64,000 nt of DNA from Minicystis rosea. GTDB taxonomy: Bacteria; Myxococcota_A; Polyangia; Polyangiales; Polyangiaceae. Within the stretch, counting starts at the first letter, position 1; each line of letters opens with the position of its first letter. This document shows, piece by piece, positions 54,148 through 63,626 of this stretch. The notes below the pieces were generated by a model that saw only the letters and a list, made by a program, of their open reading frames with translations, did not search any database and was not told the DNA's origin. The stretch covers positions 14,957,501-15,021,500 of the forward strand of contig CP016211.1 in assembly GCA_001931535.1 (NCBI GenBank). The letters are read 5' to 3'. Made by a program: the position numbers and the translations under genes.

Positions 54148-54596
54148 AGGCGTCGGTTCCCTACGTTCACCGTATCTACGGCGTTGCCGGAGAGCCTGGC
54201 CGGCAGGTCGTGCTCACCATCGGGAAGCCCCGGCCATGGTGTGGGGATTGGGCTTGTCGCGTGCGCATCGAGGGGATTCCCAAGGGGCGCGCCCGGGTCC
54301 CGGGCATCGATCCATTGCAAGCCTTGCAGCTTGCCATCGTGCGCGCTCGCCGAATGCTGGACGCTTCGGGGTTGCCGCTTCTGTGGTTGTCGGACGGCGA
54401 GCCCGGCGACGTCGGGATTCCACTGCCGGCGCCGACGGGGAACGGGTTTGCGTTCCAACGCAAGATGGAGCGCTACCTCGAGCGGCAAGACAAGCAGTGG
54501 AACGATGCCGTCGCTGCATTCTTGAAGGAACGAGAGCGATTGCAAGCCGCGAAGCGGCGCGTCGCCGAGGAACGTGCTTTGCGCGGAAAGACTTGA
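54144..54596 (+). CDS. DUF6968-like protein coupled to lipoprotein
   Basis: 150 aa from ATG 54144, overlapping the lipoprotein stop. Core: VHRIYGVAGEPGRQVVLTIG, then PRPWCGDWACRVRIEG and GIDPLQALQLAIVRARRML; this 'w.C.y.i.G..........G.D.lQAL..A' pattern recalls DUF6968. The C-terminus is a charged helix (QRKMERYLERQDKQWNDAVA). Soluble. Function unknown; tight coupling to a small lipoprotein suggests a two-gene unit. Confidence 0.68.
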   Translation: MKASVPYVHRIYGVAGEPGRQVVLTIGKPRPWCGDWACRVRIEGIPKGRARVPGIDPLQALQLAIVRARRMLDASGLPLLWLSDGEPGDVGIPLPAPTGNGFAFQRKMERYLERQDKQWNDAVAAFLKERERLQAAKRRVAEERALRGKT

Positions 54597-54685
54597 ATCG
54601 CCTGCGAGGTTTGGGTGCGCTCGCGGCGAGCTGTGCGGAGGCCGCGACGCGTACGGCTTCTGCGATGCCGAGCCCGCGTTCCGAT

Positions 54686-55573
54686 TCAGCGAAGCGCCTC
54701 TCGCAGCGCGGTGTCGAGCGCGTCGACCACGAGGCGGACGCGGGGGACGTTGCGCAGCTCGCGGTGGTAGGCGAGGTAGATGGGGGTGGAGGGCAGGTCC
54801 GCGTCGACCTCGAGGCGGACGAGGTCCGGGACGGCGCGCGCCAGCGGGTCGGGCAAGAGGGCGATACCCTGGCCTTCTCGGGTGGCTTCGAGCATGGCGA
54901 GGTCCGAGTTGGTGCGGACGACGAAGCGCTTCGCTCCGTGATCGGCGAGCCAGGCCGTCTTCGGGCTCTGCGGCATCGAGGCGTCGAAGCCGATGAAATC
55001 GTGGCGCTCGAAATCTTCGCGCTTGAGGCGCCCGCCGCGGAGGCGCCGCTCGAGGTAGCTCGTCCCCGCGTAGAGCCCGAATTGCGCGTGCCCGGCGGCG
55101 CGCTGGACGACGGTGGGGGAAGGGGACTTGCTCGAGCGGAGGCCGATGTCCGCCTCGCGCCGCGCGAGATCGACGAGCCGTGTCTCCGAGAGGATCTCGA
55201 GGAGGAGCGCGGGATGGAGCCGCCGGAGCTCGCAAAGGAGCTTGGTCACGGGGACGAGGACGCCTTCACCCACGGAGACGCGCACCGTCCCGGAGATCGC
55301 CTCTTCCCCCTCGTCGCGGCGAATCGCGCGCAGCCCGAGCTCGATTTGCTCGGCGAGGGCCACGAGCTCGAGGGCGTCGGGCTCCACGAAGGTGCCGCCG
55401 CTGCTGCGATGGACGAGCGCGCGCCCGAGGGCCGCTTCCAGCGCCTCGATGCGGCGCGCCGCCGTGGAGGTCGACACGCCGAGCGCCTTGCCCGCGCCGA
55501 GGAAGCTGCGATGTCGGTGCAGCGCGAGGAGCACGCGGAGGTCGTCCCACGGGGGAGAGCTTTCGTTTTGCAT
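54686..55573 (-). CDS. LysR-family transcriptional regulator
   Basis: 295 aa from ATG 55573. N-terminal HTH WDDLRVLLALHRHRSFLGAG, KALGVSTSTAARRIEALEAA, then a LysR substrate-binding domain with two Rossmann-like lobes. Divergent from an SDR gene with 66 bases between the start codons, so that SDR is its probable target. The co-inducer is unknown. Confidence 0.9.
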   Translation of the reverse strand: MQNESSPPWDDLRVLLALHRHRSFLGAGKALGVSTSTAARRIEALEAALGRALVHRSSGGTFVEPDALELVALAEQIELGLRAIRRDEGEEAISGTVRVSVGEGVLVPVTKLLCELRRLHPALLLEILSETRLVDLARREADIGLRSSKSPSPTVVQRAAGHAQFGLYAGTSYLERRLRGGRLKREDFERHDFIGFDASMPQSPKTAWLADHGAKRFVVRTNSDLAMLEATREGQGIALLPDPLARAVPDLVRLEVDADLPSTPIYLAYHRELRNVPRVRLVVDALDTALREALR

Positions 55574-55639
55574 CCGTGGAAAACAGTTTGCCATCGATGC
55601 CCGTTGCCGAAAAGGGGCACGAGTCACATCGTCCTCGGC

Positions 55640-56443
55640 ATGAACGCATTCGATTTCGCAGGAAAGACGGTGTTGATCACGGGCGCCTCGATGGGCATCG
55701 GCGAGGCGTTCGCCCGCGCGTTGTCGCGACGCGGGGCTCGCTTGATCCTCGTGGCCCGGAGCGAGGCGAAGCTCGGCGCGCTCGCGAAGGAGCTCGGCAA
55801 GGCGCACGTGATCGCGGCCGACCTCGTCGCTCCGGGCGCGGCCCAGCGCCTCTTCGACGCGGTCGCCGAGCGGGGGCTCGAGGTGGATGTCCTCGTGAAC
55901 AATGCCGGGTTCGGCATGCACGGGAGCTTCGATACCGTGCCTCTCGCGACGCAGCGCGAGCAGATCGATCTCAACGTGGGCGCGCTCGTGGAGCTGACGC
56001 ACCTGTTCATGCCCATGATCGAGCGCCGTCAGGGCGGTGTCATCCAGGTGGCCTCCACGGCGGCGTATCTGCCGGTTCCGTACATGGCTGTTTACGCGGC
56101 GACGAAGGCTTTCGTGCTCTCGTTCGGAGAGGCGCTGTGGGCCGAATACCGCTCTCGCGGCGTGCGGGTGCTCACCTTGAGCCCCGGCGCCACCGAGACG
56201 CCCTTCTTCCTGCGCGCCGGCGAGGCCGCTGCCGTCGGCCAGAAGGCCCGGCCCGAGGACGTGGTGGAGCTCGGGATTGCGGCGTTCATCGCGGGGCGAG
56301 CGTCGGTGATCCACGGGGCCAAGAACAGCCTCATGGCCTTCAGCGCCCGCCTGGTGAGCCGCGAATTCACGGCCAAGATGGGGGAGAAGGTGACGAGGCC
56401 GAAGGGGCTCGTGCTGCAGCGCGCGGTGAGAAGGGGCGTGTGA
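55640..56443 (+). CDS. SDR family oxidoreductase
   Basis: 267 aa from ATG 55640. TGASMGIG (~12-19), NNAGFG, catalytic Ser in IQVASTAAYLPVPY, and YAATKAF with Tyr ~152 and Lys ~156. Longer C-terminus with FSARLVSREFTAKMGEKVTR, as in the DltE/YqjQ-like subgroup of classical SDRs. Likely regulated by the divergent LysR protein. Stop at 56443. Confidence 0.9.
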   Translation: MNAFDFAGKTVLITGASMGIGEAFARALSRRGARLILVARSEAKLGALAKELGKAHVIAADLVAPGAAQRLFDAVAERGLEVDVLVNNAGFGMHGSFDTVPLATQREQIDLNVGALVELTHLFMPMIERRQGGVIQVASTAAYLPVPYMAVYAATKAFVLSFGEALWAEYRSRGVRVLTLSPGATETPFFLRAGEAAAVGQKARPEDVVELGIAAFIAGRASVIHGAKNSLMAFSARLVSREFTAKMGEKVTRPKGLVLQRAVRRGV

Positions 56444-56540
56444 CGGAGAGCGCGGCATCCTGCTCGACGCTGGCGCCGCTTCGATTCGAGGCGTATGGGC
56501 GTGGTGAACGCAGCTCTCCCCGAGCACCCATCCCCGACGC

Positions 56541-57587
56541 ATGCACTTCATCGCTCCCCTCCTCGTCACCGTCTCCGCGATCATCGCCGTCCTGCTCGCG
56601 CTGGCGCTCCGCAAAAGGCACCACGCCGCGCGCGCGGCCATCGTCGAGGAGCTCGCGCGGCGCGGCCTTCGCCATCGCGCGCTCCCTTCGCCGCAGGCGC
56701 CCACGCCCGACGCGCAGGCTGCCCTCGATGCTCCGCAGGGCGGGATCGCGATCGAACGTCAGGACGGCGCGAGCGTGTGGCTCTCGCCGATCGCCACGCA
56801 GGGCGCCGCGACGTTGCCGGGGTTCGGGCCGGTGCATCCGCAGCAGACGCTCGTCGAGCTGGATCTGGCGCTGCCCGATCAACTGATCTGTAGCCCCGAG
56901 CGCGCGCAGGCCGCGTTCGGGCCGTTTCCGCCGCACCCGCGGAGGACGGGGAACCCGGCGTTCGATCAGCGCTTCGGCGTGTTCGTCCGCGAGGAGGGCG
57001 CACAGGGGTATCGTTCTGCGCCCGCGGATCCGACGCCCTGGGCTCGCTCGCCGGCGGCCGCCGCGATCTTCGCCGACTTCGACACGCTCGGCTTCCTCGC
57101 GCTGCACGTCCACGAGGGCCGCGGCCGCTTCCTGTTCGCGCCGCAGGCCGTCGATGGGCTGGTCGCCGCGCTCGACACCGCGACGGCGCTCGCGCACCCC
57201 GAAGCGCCGCGCGCCCAGGCCCGTCCACCGAGCCGCCTTCCGACCAACACCGCGGGGCTCGTCCTCCTCTTCGCCTTCGCCTCCGCGCCCGTGGCCGGCG
57301 GGTGGCCGCTGCTCCCGTTGCTCACGGAGACAGGCCTCGAGATCGCGGGCAACACGGTCGCGTGCCCGCGCGGCGGCACCTTCAAGAAGGGATATCGCAA
57401 CAAGGCGGACACGTGCATTCCGGAAAAAGGCACCTCGTATCGCGCGGAGTCGGCTGCTTATGCAGGCTGGCAATTCGCGGTCTGGGCGCCCCTGTGGATG
57501 GCGATGCTCGCTGCGGGGGCGGCGCTCTGGTTCAAGCTTCGGGGGGATGCGGCGTGCGAGGTGCAGGCGGGCCTCTCGCGGCGGTAG
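56541..57587 (+). CDS. Membrane protein of unknown function
   Basis: 348 aa. Membrane helices near residues 3-21 (LLVTVSAIIAVLLALAL), ~237-255 (LVLLFAFASAPVAGGWPLL), and ~310-335 (FAVWAPLWMAMLAAGAALWF). Between helices 1 and 2 lies a ~200-residue soluble domain. Two Cys in ACPRGGTF/DTCIPEKG between helices 2 and 3 may bond. No family recognised. Confidence 0.72.
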   Translation: MHFIAPLLVTVSAIIAVLLALALRKRHHAARAAIVEELARRGLRHRALPSPQAPTPDAQAALDAPQGGIAIERQDGASVWLSPIATQGAATLPGFGPVHPQQTLVELDLALPDQLICSPERAQAAFGPFPPHPRRTGNPAFDQRFGVFVREEGAQGYRSAPADPTPWARSPAAAAIFADFDTLGFLALHVHEGRGRFLFAPQAVDGLVAALDTATALAHPEAPRAQARPPSRLPTNTAGLVLLFAFASAPVAGGWPLLPLLTETGLEIAGNTVACPRGGTFKKGYRNKADTCIPEKGTSYRAESAAYAGWQFAVWAPLWMAMLAAGAALWFKLRGDAACEVQAGLSRR

Positions 57588-58107
57588 AGGGCCAATCCCA
57601 CGAAGCGGAACGCGGATGGCGCGCTGAATGCGACCCGACGCGCAATCGAGGCTGCAGATGTCGCCGTGAGCCGCTCCGCGCCATGGCCGACCCGCAGAGC
57701 GCGAGTGGCGCATGCATGAATAGGCAGCTTGGAGGTGGCGAATGGGGAATCGCCACCTCCGGGTTGCTACGACGGTACCTCTCGTGGTGATGAGGATCTC
57801 ACACCTTCCAAACGTGCTCTGACGAATTCTTCCGCGACGCACGGCGATTCGCGCTCGAGCGTGGCGCGAGGATCCATGATCGTCGCCTGCGCGTGCTCTG
57901 GCTGATGGCAGCGCAGTCGTGTTGCCCGCACCACCAGCGACAGAGTCGACTTCCTCCGTTCGGCGGATTGCGACTCACACCTCCCTTGCATTGTCAATGC
58001 GCAGCTCTGCGGATTGCCGGGGCCTGCTCTTCGGGACCAAGTGCAAGCAGCCATCCGCCGGGCTCGGGACTGCCCACGTTCCGGCGATGTCACGGAGGGC
58101 AGATCAC
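57588..58107. other. Intergenic with strong hairpin
   Basis: 520 bases with no supported gene; a 36-codon minus ORF ending at 57767 has no context. The notable feature is the 11-bp hairpin at 57731-57760. A CGGAGGG ribosome binding site for the next gene lies at 58094-58100. Confidence 0.5.
57731..57760 (+). terminator. Perfect 11-bp hairpin
   Basis: GGAGGTGGCGA and its exact complement with an 8-base loop, 144 bases past the previous stop. No T-run, so it may also be an RNA stability element. Confidence 0.5.
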
Positions 58108-58917
58108 ATGAACCGTTGGGGGATTCTCTGGGTCTCGCTGACCCTCGTGTCGTGCGCCGGCGAGGCTCCGCCGAGGGCCGAGATCCCTTCCGCCTGCCGA
58201 TCGGAAGTCGAGTGCGCCCATGCGTACCAAGAGGCCCGCGCACGCGCCGCGCGATGTCATGGCGGCGCGCGCACGGGCATTCATCTCCTCGACGCGGCAT
58301 CCAAGCTCGGTGGGTGCGATGGGGAGGACGCGAGCGCGCGGGCTGCCGGCCAGCGCCTCGCATGGTTTCAGACGCAGGCGCGCGCGGCGGCAGATGCGTT
58401 TGCGAGACGACAGCAGTGGGAAGCTCAGGAGCGGGCGCGGATCGAGCGCGAAAAGGCAGAAGCGGCGATGCGAGATGTATTGCAGCAGCGCATCGAGGCG
58501 GCGTGGCTTTCGCTGGACGTGAGGGCGTGCTCCGTCCACGGGGACTCGGCCGCCTGCGACGATCTCGCACGGTTCATCGCGGATCACCCCGGCAATCCGC
58601 ATCAGGGCGAAGCGGCGGAGTCGCTTCGGGCGGGGCGCGACAAGGCTGTCGAGCTCCGGGCCAAGGCGCAGGAGGCGGAGGCGCGCAAGGTCGCCGATCA
58701 GAAGCGCGAAGATGCGGCGCGAGCGCAGGAGGCCGCGAGGGCTCAGGCCGTGAGGGCCAAGGAGGTGGCGGACGCTCGAAGCAAGGCCGCCGAGATGGAG
58801 GCCCGCGCCGCGGCCAGAGCGGCTTGCCACGGTGCTTGCAAGAACAAGTGTGCTGCGGTCCTGGAGCAAGCCGGATTTCAAGCCTGCTTGCAGGCCTGCA
58901 CGGCCGGTTGCCAGTGA
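58108..58917 (+). CDS. Coiled-coil lipoprotein with Cys-rich tail
   Basis: 269 aa from ATG 58108. Lipobox LVSC (Cys ~16). Long Ala/Glu/Arg/Lys helix (~110-240) with coiled-coil character: EAQEARARIEREKAEAAM, KAQEAEARKVADQKREDAAR. The tail 'ACHGACKNKCAAVLEQAGFQ' then ACLQACTAGCQ is Cys-rich. Periplasmic, possibly bridging. The next gene starts 11 bases after it and is likely co-transcribed. Confidence 0.78.
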   Translation: MNRWGILWVSLTLVSCAGEAPPRAEIPSACRSEVECAHAYQEARARAARCHGGARTGIHLLDAASKLGGCDGEDASARAAGQRLAWFQTQARAAADAFARRQQWEAQERARIEREKAEAAMRDVLQQRIEAAWLSLDVRACSVHGDSAACDDLARFIADHPGNPHQGEAAESLRAGRDKAVELRAKAQEAEARKVADQKREDAARAQEAARAQAVRAKEVADARSKAAEMEARAAARAACHGACKNKCAAVLEQAGFQACLQACTAGCQ

Positions 58918-58928
58918 GAAGGGACACC

Positions 58929-59435
58929 ATGAGCAACGATAGAATGCGGGTTGTTTACGGGGTTGGAATCGCGCTTCTGTGGCTGGAGGTTGCGGTCTTG
59001 GGGACTCTCGGGATGAGGCGGCTCTCCGAGATCGAGCGGCAGGCCGTCGAACGGGAGACGGCGCGCCTCGCTCACGAGGCCGAGATGGAGGCACAGGAGG
59101 AGTCTCGGCGCCGCCTGCTGACGCCCACGTTCGTGCCGGCGACGAAGACGAAGCACACGTGCTTTGCCGTGAACGACTTGGTGACTTGTTATTTCACGAA
59201 TCTCACCAAAGACCCCATCGTCACTTGCACGCAGGGCCTCGTCAGCCAGAAGGATGCGGCGGGCGTTCGTCTCTACTCGGCGCCCATGTGCTCGGGCCCG
59301 ATTCAGGCGCTCTCCACCGTCGTGGTGTCGTCTCCATGGAGCGGAGGGCGAGCCGTGGACATCTGTGCCAGCGGCAAGTTCCTCGACTGGGACAAGTGCA
59401 ACTTCACGAACATCGATTTCGATCCGAAGCCGTAA
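58929..59435 (+). CDS. Small single-pass membrane protein
   Basis: 168 aa from ATG 58929, 11 bases after the preceding stop. One N-terminal helix (VYGVGIALLWLEVAVLGTLG), a charged helical stretch (RLSEIERQAVERETARLAHE), then an exported domain with about 6 Cys (THTCFAVNDLVTCYF, CTQGL, MCSGP, DICASG, KCNF). Not recognised. Pairs with the coiled-coil lipoprotein. Confidence 0.75.
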   Translation: MSNDRMRVVYGVGIALLWLEVAVLGTLGMRRLSEIERQAVERETARLAHEAEMEAQEESRRRLLTPTFVPATKTKHTCFAVNDLVTCYFTNLTKDPIVTCTQGLVSQKDAAGVRLYSAPMCSGPIQALSTVVVSSPWSGGRAVDICASGKFLDWDKCNFTNIDFDPKP

Positions 59436-59506
59436 CCTCGTTCGGGACCCCACATCCCGGACCACCCGAGCAGGCTTGTGGGCCGCGTTGCTTCGGGCCT
59501 GACATC
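59436..59506 (+). repeat. Dispersed 3' element, copy 3
   Basis: Begins at the base after the TAA of the preceding gene: CCTCGTTCGGGACCCCACAT, CCCGGACCACCCGAGCAGGC, then the GCTTCGGGCCTGACAT end. Same orientation relative to its gene as copies 1 and 2; about 70 bases, lacking the TCGC hairpin seen in those. Confidence 0.6.
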
Positions 59507-59874
59507 ATGGTGGCCTGTGGTGTCGCACCACGATCGCTCGCGGCACGCCCATCGTGGCAACGGCGGTCGTGTCCGTGAGGGCGCGCCGGTCCTCCTTTCT
59601 TGCCAATGCCAAGGCGACGAAGTTGCGGCCGCTGTGCTCGAGCGGCTTGGGGCCGCACCCGACCACTCGAGCTCCGCTGCACGGACCGCAACCCTTCCGC
59701 GGGTTGGAGAGCGCCGTCGCATTTTTGCGCAATCACGGTGTCGCTCATTCGCATAAATTCGAGCAAAATAGGGGTGTCTCCTTATGCGAAGACCGTGTAC
59801 GGGCGGGACGCATTCGGGTACGGGTAACGATTGCGATCGATTCATTCTTCGATCGAGGAGGCGCGTCCACGCCC
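59507..59874. other. Intergenic, AT-richer promoter-like stretch
   Basis: 368 bases with no supported gene. An AT-richer stretch at about 59728-59775 (CATAAATTCGAGCAAAATAG) stands out and may hold the promoter of the next gene; no confident -35 is visible. Confidence 0.4.
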
Positions 59875-60363
59875 ATGATCATCGTCAATCAGGACTACTA
59901 CCCGTTCGTCCTCCAGAGCTACCCGCTGTCGTCCAACACCGAGAGCGACTATCGGGCGATGATGGACGCGATGGCGAAGGTCGCGCAGCGCGCCATCGAG
60001 CGGGACACGTACCATGTCGTGTTGACCCTGGGCGGGGCCGAAATGAGCGCGGCCGAGCGCAAGTACGTCGCGTCGCTCCTGGAGACCTGGCCGAAGCACT
60101 ACATGGACAGGACCGTTGGATCGTTCGTCGTGGTGCCGAATGCGATCGTTCGCGGCGTCATCACGGCGCTCCGGTGGATGGCGCCGAAGCTCGTCAACGT
60201 CGAGACGGTCGCCACCATCGACGACGCCGTCCTCGCGGGGAAGCAAGCGCTCTTCCGGACGAAGGGCATCGCCCTCGAGCAGCCTCTCCTCAACGCTGCG
60301 CGCCGCTGGCTGGAGGCCGAAGTGCGCCGCCGCAACCAAACGAGCTCGGCGCTGGGAGCGTGA
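59875..60363 (+). CDS. SpoIIAA/STAS-like protein
   Basis: 162 aa from ATG 59875 (GAGGAGG 14 bases upstream, long spacing). Sequence 'MIIVNQDYYPFVLQSYPLSS', 'YHVVLTLGGAEMSAAERKYV' and 'SFVVVPNAIVRGVITALRWM' then NVETVATIDDAVLAGKQAL alternates strands and helices as in SpoIIAA/STAS-like lipid- or anti-anti-sigma folds. The phosphorylatable Ser of SpoIIAA is not clear. No partner kinase is nearby. Assignment moderate. Confidence 0.6.
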   Translation: MIIVNQDYYPFVLQSYPLSSNTESDYRAMMDAMAKVAQRAIERDTYHVVLTLGGAEMSAAERKYVASLLETWPKHYMDRTVGSFVVVPNAIVRGVITALRWMAPKLVNVETVATIDDAVLAGKQALFRTKGIALEQPLLNAARRWLEAEVRRRNQTSSALGA

Positions 60364-60572
60364 GATGCGCGCCGTTCGCCGCGCTTGCCCGCAGACGATG
60401 TCGGCGAGTCGAGCGAGCGCGATCCGGCACCGCGGGTCAGGCCTCGTAGGGGGCTGACGAAGCGCGAGCGCGACGAGGTCGGGTCGGCACCGTTCCTCTG
60501 AAGGACGAGCGCCGCGCTCGTGCCCGCGGCGGTGATCGGTTAGCATCCGCCCATGGATGGGCGGGGCCTCGC

Positions 60573-61706
60573 GTGAAGCTCGAGCGCAAGCTGTTGGAGT
60601 GGCGCGATGCCGGACTCATCGACGCCGACACCGCGGCGCGCATCGCCGCGCACGAGGCGGCCGGCGAGCAGCGCCCGTACCTGCTTTATGCCGTATCGGG
60701 GCTGGGGGCGCTCTCCGTCGCCATCGGCCTCGTCTCCATCGTCGCCTCGAACTGGGAGGCCATCCCCGGCGGCGTCAAGCTCGGCCTGGACTTCGTCCTC
60801 CTCGCCGGCCTCGCTGCGGCCATCTACCGCGCCCGGAGCAGCAGGCTCGCCACCGAGATCCTTCTCTTCGTTTTCTACGGCGCCGTCCTCGCGTCGATCG
60901 GCCTCGTCGCGCAGGTCTATCATCTCGGCGGTCGCACGGAGGACGCGCTCCTCTTCTGGTCGCTGATCACCGCGCCCATCGTCCTCCACGGCACGACCCG
61001 GTTTCTCGCGGCCACGTGGTTCATCGGCGCGGAGAGCGTGGCGCTCGCGCAGCTCTTCCGCTTCCTCGAACGGCACTGGCATCGCAGCGACACGGTCGTC
61101 GCGTTGACCGCGGCTTACCTCCTCTCGCTGGGGCTCGTGGCGCTTGGCCTCTTCGGCTGGTTTCAGAGGCGTAAGCCCGCGTTCGCCTCGGTCGCCGCCA
61201 TCCTGGGTCGCGTGCAGATCGTCGCGCTGGCCACGATGGTGCCGCTCGCCTGGTACGACCGCGCCGACAACGTCGAGAATGGGATGGGGCTCGGCGTCGT
61301 GTGCCTCGCCGGGATCATCGGTGCATCGGTGGCGCTGGCGCTGCGCGACGAAGCTGGACGCGCAGCGCGAGGCTCGCTCGTGACCTTCGCAGTGGTCGCG
61401 CCGCTGATCACGTACCTGCCATTGCTCGGGCAGCACGATCGATTTGGGGGCATGGCGGCGGCGAGCTTCCTCATCGTGTGGGCGATCATCGGGGTGGTTG
61501 CCTATCGGCTTGGCCGCATCCGCCTGCTCAACGTGGCCACGGCCTTCCTCGGCGTCCGGTTGCTCATCATCTACTTCGAGGTGTTCGGCTCGCTGCTGGA
61601 CACGGGCATCGGGCTGTTGAGCGGGGGAATCCTCACCATCGCGCTCGCGTGGCTCTGGGTGAAGAAGTCGCGGCAGTGGTCCAAGGCGGAGCGTCACCAT
61701 GGCTGA
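60573..61706 (+). CDS. DUF2157 membrane protein
   Basis: 377 aa, GTG start. The N-terminal LLEWRDAGLIDADTAARIAA matches the DUF2157 start (helical soluble segment). About ten membrane helices follow (SGLGALSVAIGLVSIVASNW, LLFVFYGAVLASIGLVAQVY, ...). DUF2157 proteins are nearly always next to GDYXXLXY proteins, as here (8-base overlap). Function unknown. Confidence 0.85.
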   Translation: MKLERKLLEWRDAGLIDADTAARIAAHEAAGEQRPYLLYAVSGLGALSVAIGLVSIVASNWEAIPGGVKLGLDFVLLAGLAAAIYRARSSRLATEILLFVFYGAVLASIGLVAQVYHLGGRTEDALLFWSLITAPIVLHGTTRFLAATWFIGAESVALAQLFRFLERHWHRSDTVVALTAAYLLSLGLVALGLFGWFQRRKPAFASVAAILGRVQIVALATMVPLAWYDRADNVENGMGLGVVCLAGIIGASVALALRDEAGRAARGSLVTFAVVAPLITYLPLLGQHDRFGGMAAASFLIVWAIIGVVAYRLGRIRLLNVATAFLGVRLLIIYFEVFGSLLDTGIGLLSGGILTIALAWLWVKKSRQWSKAERHHG

Positions 61707-62193
61707 CCGGCGTGCCGATCGCGTCCTCCTCCTTTCGCTGCTGCTCCCCGTCGTGGCGCTCGGGGCCATGGTGGCGCGCGCCGAGGTCACCTCGCGCGGC
61801 GGGCGGCCCTGGGTGATCGCCATCAAGGGTTACGATCCGCGCGATCTCGTGCGCGGGCACTACCTGCGTTATCAGCTCGATTTCCGCTGGGACGAGCCGG
61901 GCGAGCGCTGCACCGAGGCGACGTGCTGCTATTGCCTGCGCGGGCCGGCGGGGAGCGAGCCGCGCGTCACCAAGATCGCGTGCGGGGAGACGGCGAGCTG
62001 CGACTCGTCGTTCGCCGAGGAGGAGATGGAGCACCTCCAGCAGTTCTTCATCCCCGAGGATCGAGGCCTCGTGCTCGAGCAGGCGCTTCGAACGAAGGAC
62101 GCGAAGCTCAGCGTGCGCGTCTCCTCCGGAGGCCACGTGGTGATTCAAGATCTCTTGCTGGACGGGAGACCGTGGCGCGAGGTCATGCGCTGA
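61699..62193 (+). CDS. GDYXXLXY-domain protein
   Basis: 164 aa, ATG 61699 overlapping the DUF2157 stop. N-terminal helix (VLLLSLLLPVVALGAMVARA), then the signature KGYDPRDLVRGHYLRYQ (G.YD...L.G.YL.Y), a CCYC segment (CCYCLRGPAG), and a conserved LVLEQALRTKDAKLSVRVS end. Export-anchored. Partner of the DUF2157 protein. Confidence 0.87.
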   Translation: MADRRADRVLLLSLLLPVVALGAMVARAEVTSRGGRPWVIAIKGYDPRDLVRGHYLRYQLDFRWDEPGERCTEATCCYCLRGPAGSEPRVTKIACGETASCDSSFAEEEMEHLQQFFIPEDRGLVLEQALRTKDAKLSVRVSSGGHVVIQDLLLDGRPWREVMR

Positions 62194-62350
62194 TCAGGCC
62201 CGCAGGTACCGGCGCACCTCGGCCACGGGATCGCGCAGCGCGGGGGCGAGCGCGGCGGCCTGCACGAGCGGCTCGATCGCGAGCTCGAAGGGAGTGCGGG
62301 CTCTTGCGATCGAGAGGCAGCCTTGCTCTTCTCCTCTCGAGGTGGCGTCG

Positions 62351-63397
62351 GTGACGACACGACGGCAAGAGCCCGACGCGGGGACCGTGTCCACGGCCCT
62401 CCTGCGGTGCTTCGCGATCTCGTCCGCGGCGATGGGCTTCGATGCCGCTCGCCTTCTCGAAGACCTCGGCGTGGCGACGGTGATCGAGAAGCCCGATCTC
62501 CGCATCTCGGCCGCGGTCGCGGCCCACGCTTTCGAGGAAGCCGCGTTGCGCGCGGGCGATCCCGACTTCGGCCTCCACGCTGCCGAGCGTTTGCCGCCCG
62601 GCGCGGTCGGCTTGATCGACTACCACACGCGATCGAGCCCGACGATCGGCGAGGCCATCCGCCGGATGGCTTGCTACTTCTCGATCATCCACGATCGCAC
62701 GAGCATCTCGCTCGAGCCCGCGCACGGCCGCGCGCGGATCGTGCGCACGACGCAGGGGGCCGCGCTCCCGCGCCAGCTCGCGGAGTTCCTGCTCGCGATG
62801 ATCGTCCTGCGGGGGCGAGCGCTCAGCGGGCGACCGTGGCCCGGCTGCGTGATCGAGCTGTCGCATCCGGCGCCCGCCGACAAGCGCGAGCACCGCCGCG
62901 TGTTCGGCGTCGAGCCGCGGTTCGAGCGCCCGAGCGACGCGCTCTCGTTCGACGAGGCGTTCCTCGATCAGCCCCTCGCCACGGCCGACCCCGAGCTCTC
63001 CTCCGTGCTCGCACGCCACGCGGACGCGATCGTCTCGAAGCTGCCGAAGGCCGCGCCCACGTTGCTCGACGACGTGCGCCGCGCGATCGCCGACATCCTC
63101 TGCCACGGCGATCCGAGCGTCGACGCGACGGCGGCGCGCCTCGGCACGAGCCGCCGCACGCTCCAGCGCAAGCTCCGCGCGCACGGGACATCGCATGCCG
63201 AGCTGGTCGACGACGTGCGCCGCGAGCTCGCGCTCCGGCAGCTCGAAGGCTCGATGATGACCATCAACGAGATCGCCGATCTGCTCGGCTTCTCGGAGCC
63301 GGCAGCGTTTCATCGCGCGTTCAAGCGGTGGACGTCGACGACCCCCGCGGAGCATCGCCGAGCGCTCGGCGCGCCGGCACAGATTCGCAAGGCTTGA
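62351..63397 (+). CDS. AraC-family transcriptional regulator
   Basis: 348 aa from GTG 62351 with GAGGTGG upstream; a GTG at 62294 would add 19 residues. N-terminal PF12625-like domain (RISAAVAAHAFEEAALRAGD, PGAVGLIDYHTRSSPTIGEA) and C-terminal AraC HTH: ATAARLGTSRRTLQRKLR and INEIADLLGFSEPAAFHRAF, followed by KRWTSTTPAEHR. Second member of this AraC subgroup in the window. Target unknown. Confidence 0.87.
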   Translation: MTTRRQEPDAGTVSTALLRCFAISSAAMGFDAARLLEDLGVATVIEKPDLRISAAVAAHAFEEAALRAGDPDFGLHAAERLPPGAVGLIDYHTRSSPTIGEAIRRMACYFSIIHDRTSISLEPAHGRARIVRTTQGAALPRQLAEFLLAMIVLRGRALSGRPWPGCVIELSHPAPADKREHRRVFGVEPRFERPSDALSFDEAFLDQPLATADPELSSVLARHADAIVSKLPKAAPTLLDDVRRAIADILCHGDPSVDATAARLGTSRRTLQRKLRAHGTSHAELVDDVRRELALRQLEGSMMTINEIADLLGFSEPAAFHRAFKRWTSTTPAEHRRALGAPAQIRKA

Positions 63398-63626
63398 TCG
63401 CGCCGACGGCGCGTGCCCGACAGCACTGCGCCGCGTGGCGCGCGCGGTCAGGATTTCGGCGCGCACAATCACTGCGGCGCCGGGCAGGGGGCGATATGGA
63501 TGGTCACCCGAGCGACGCAGAGCGGCCTCGTCGGTGTCGGCTCCGACGCGGCTTTGCGGCTGCCTCGGCACGCTTCGCGCGCGATGGAGGCTGGTGTTCG
63601 ACACGAGCCTCCGAGGAGCACCTCCG

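Noticed and set aside
62194..62505. Minus-strand ORF ending at 62194
   Set aside because: Its end looks coding-like, but it has no start context and runs antisense into the AraC gene; at most a remnant.
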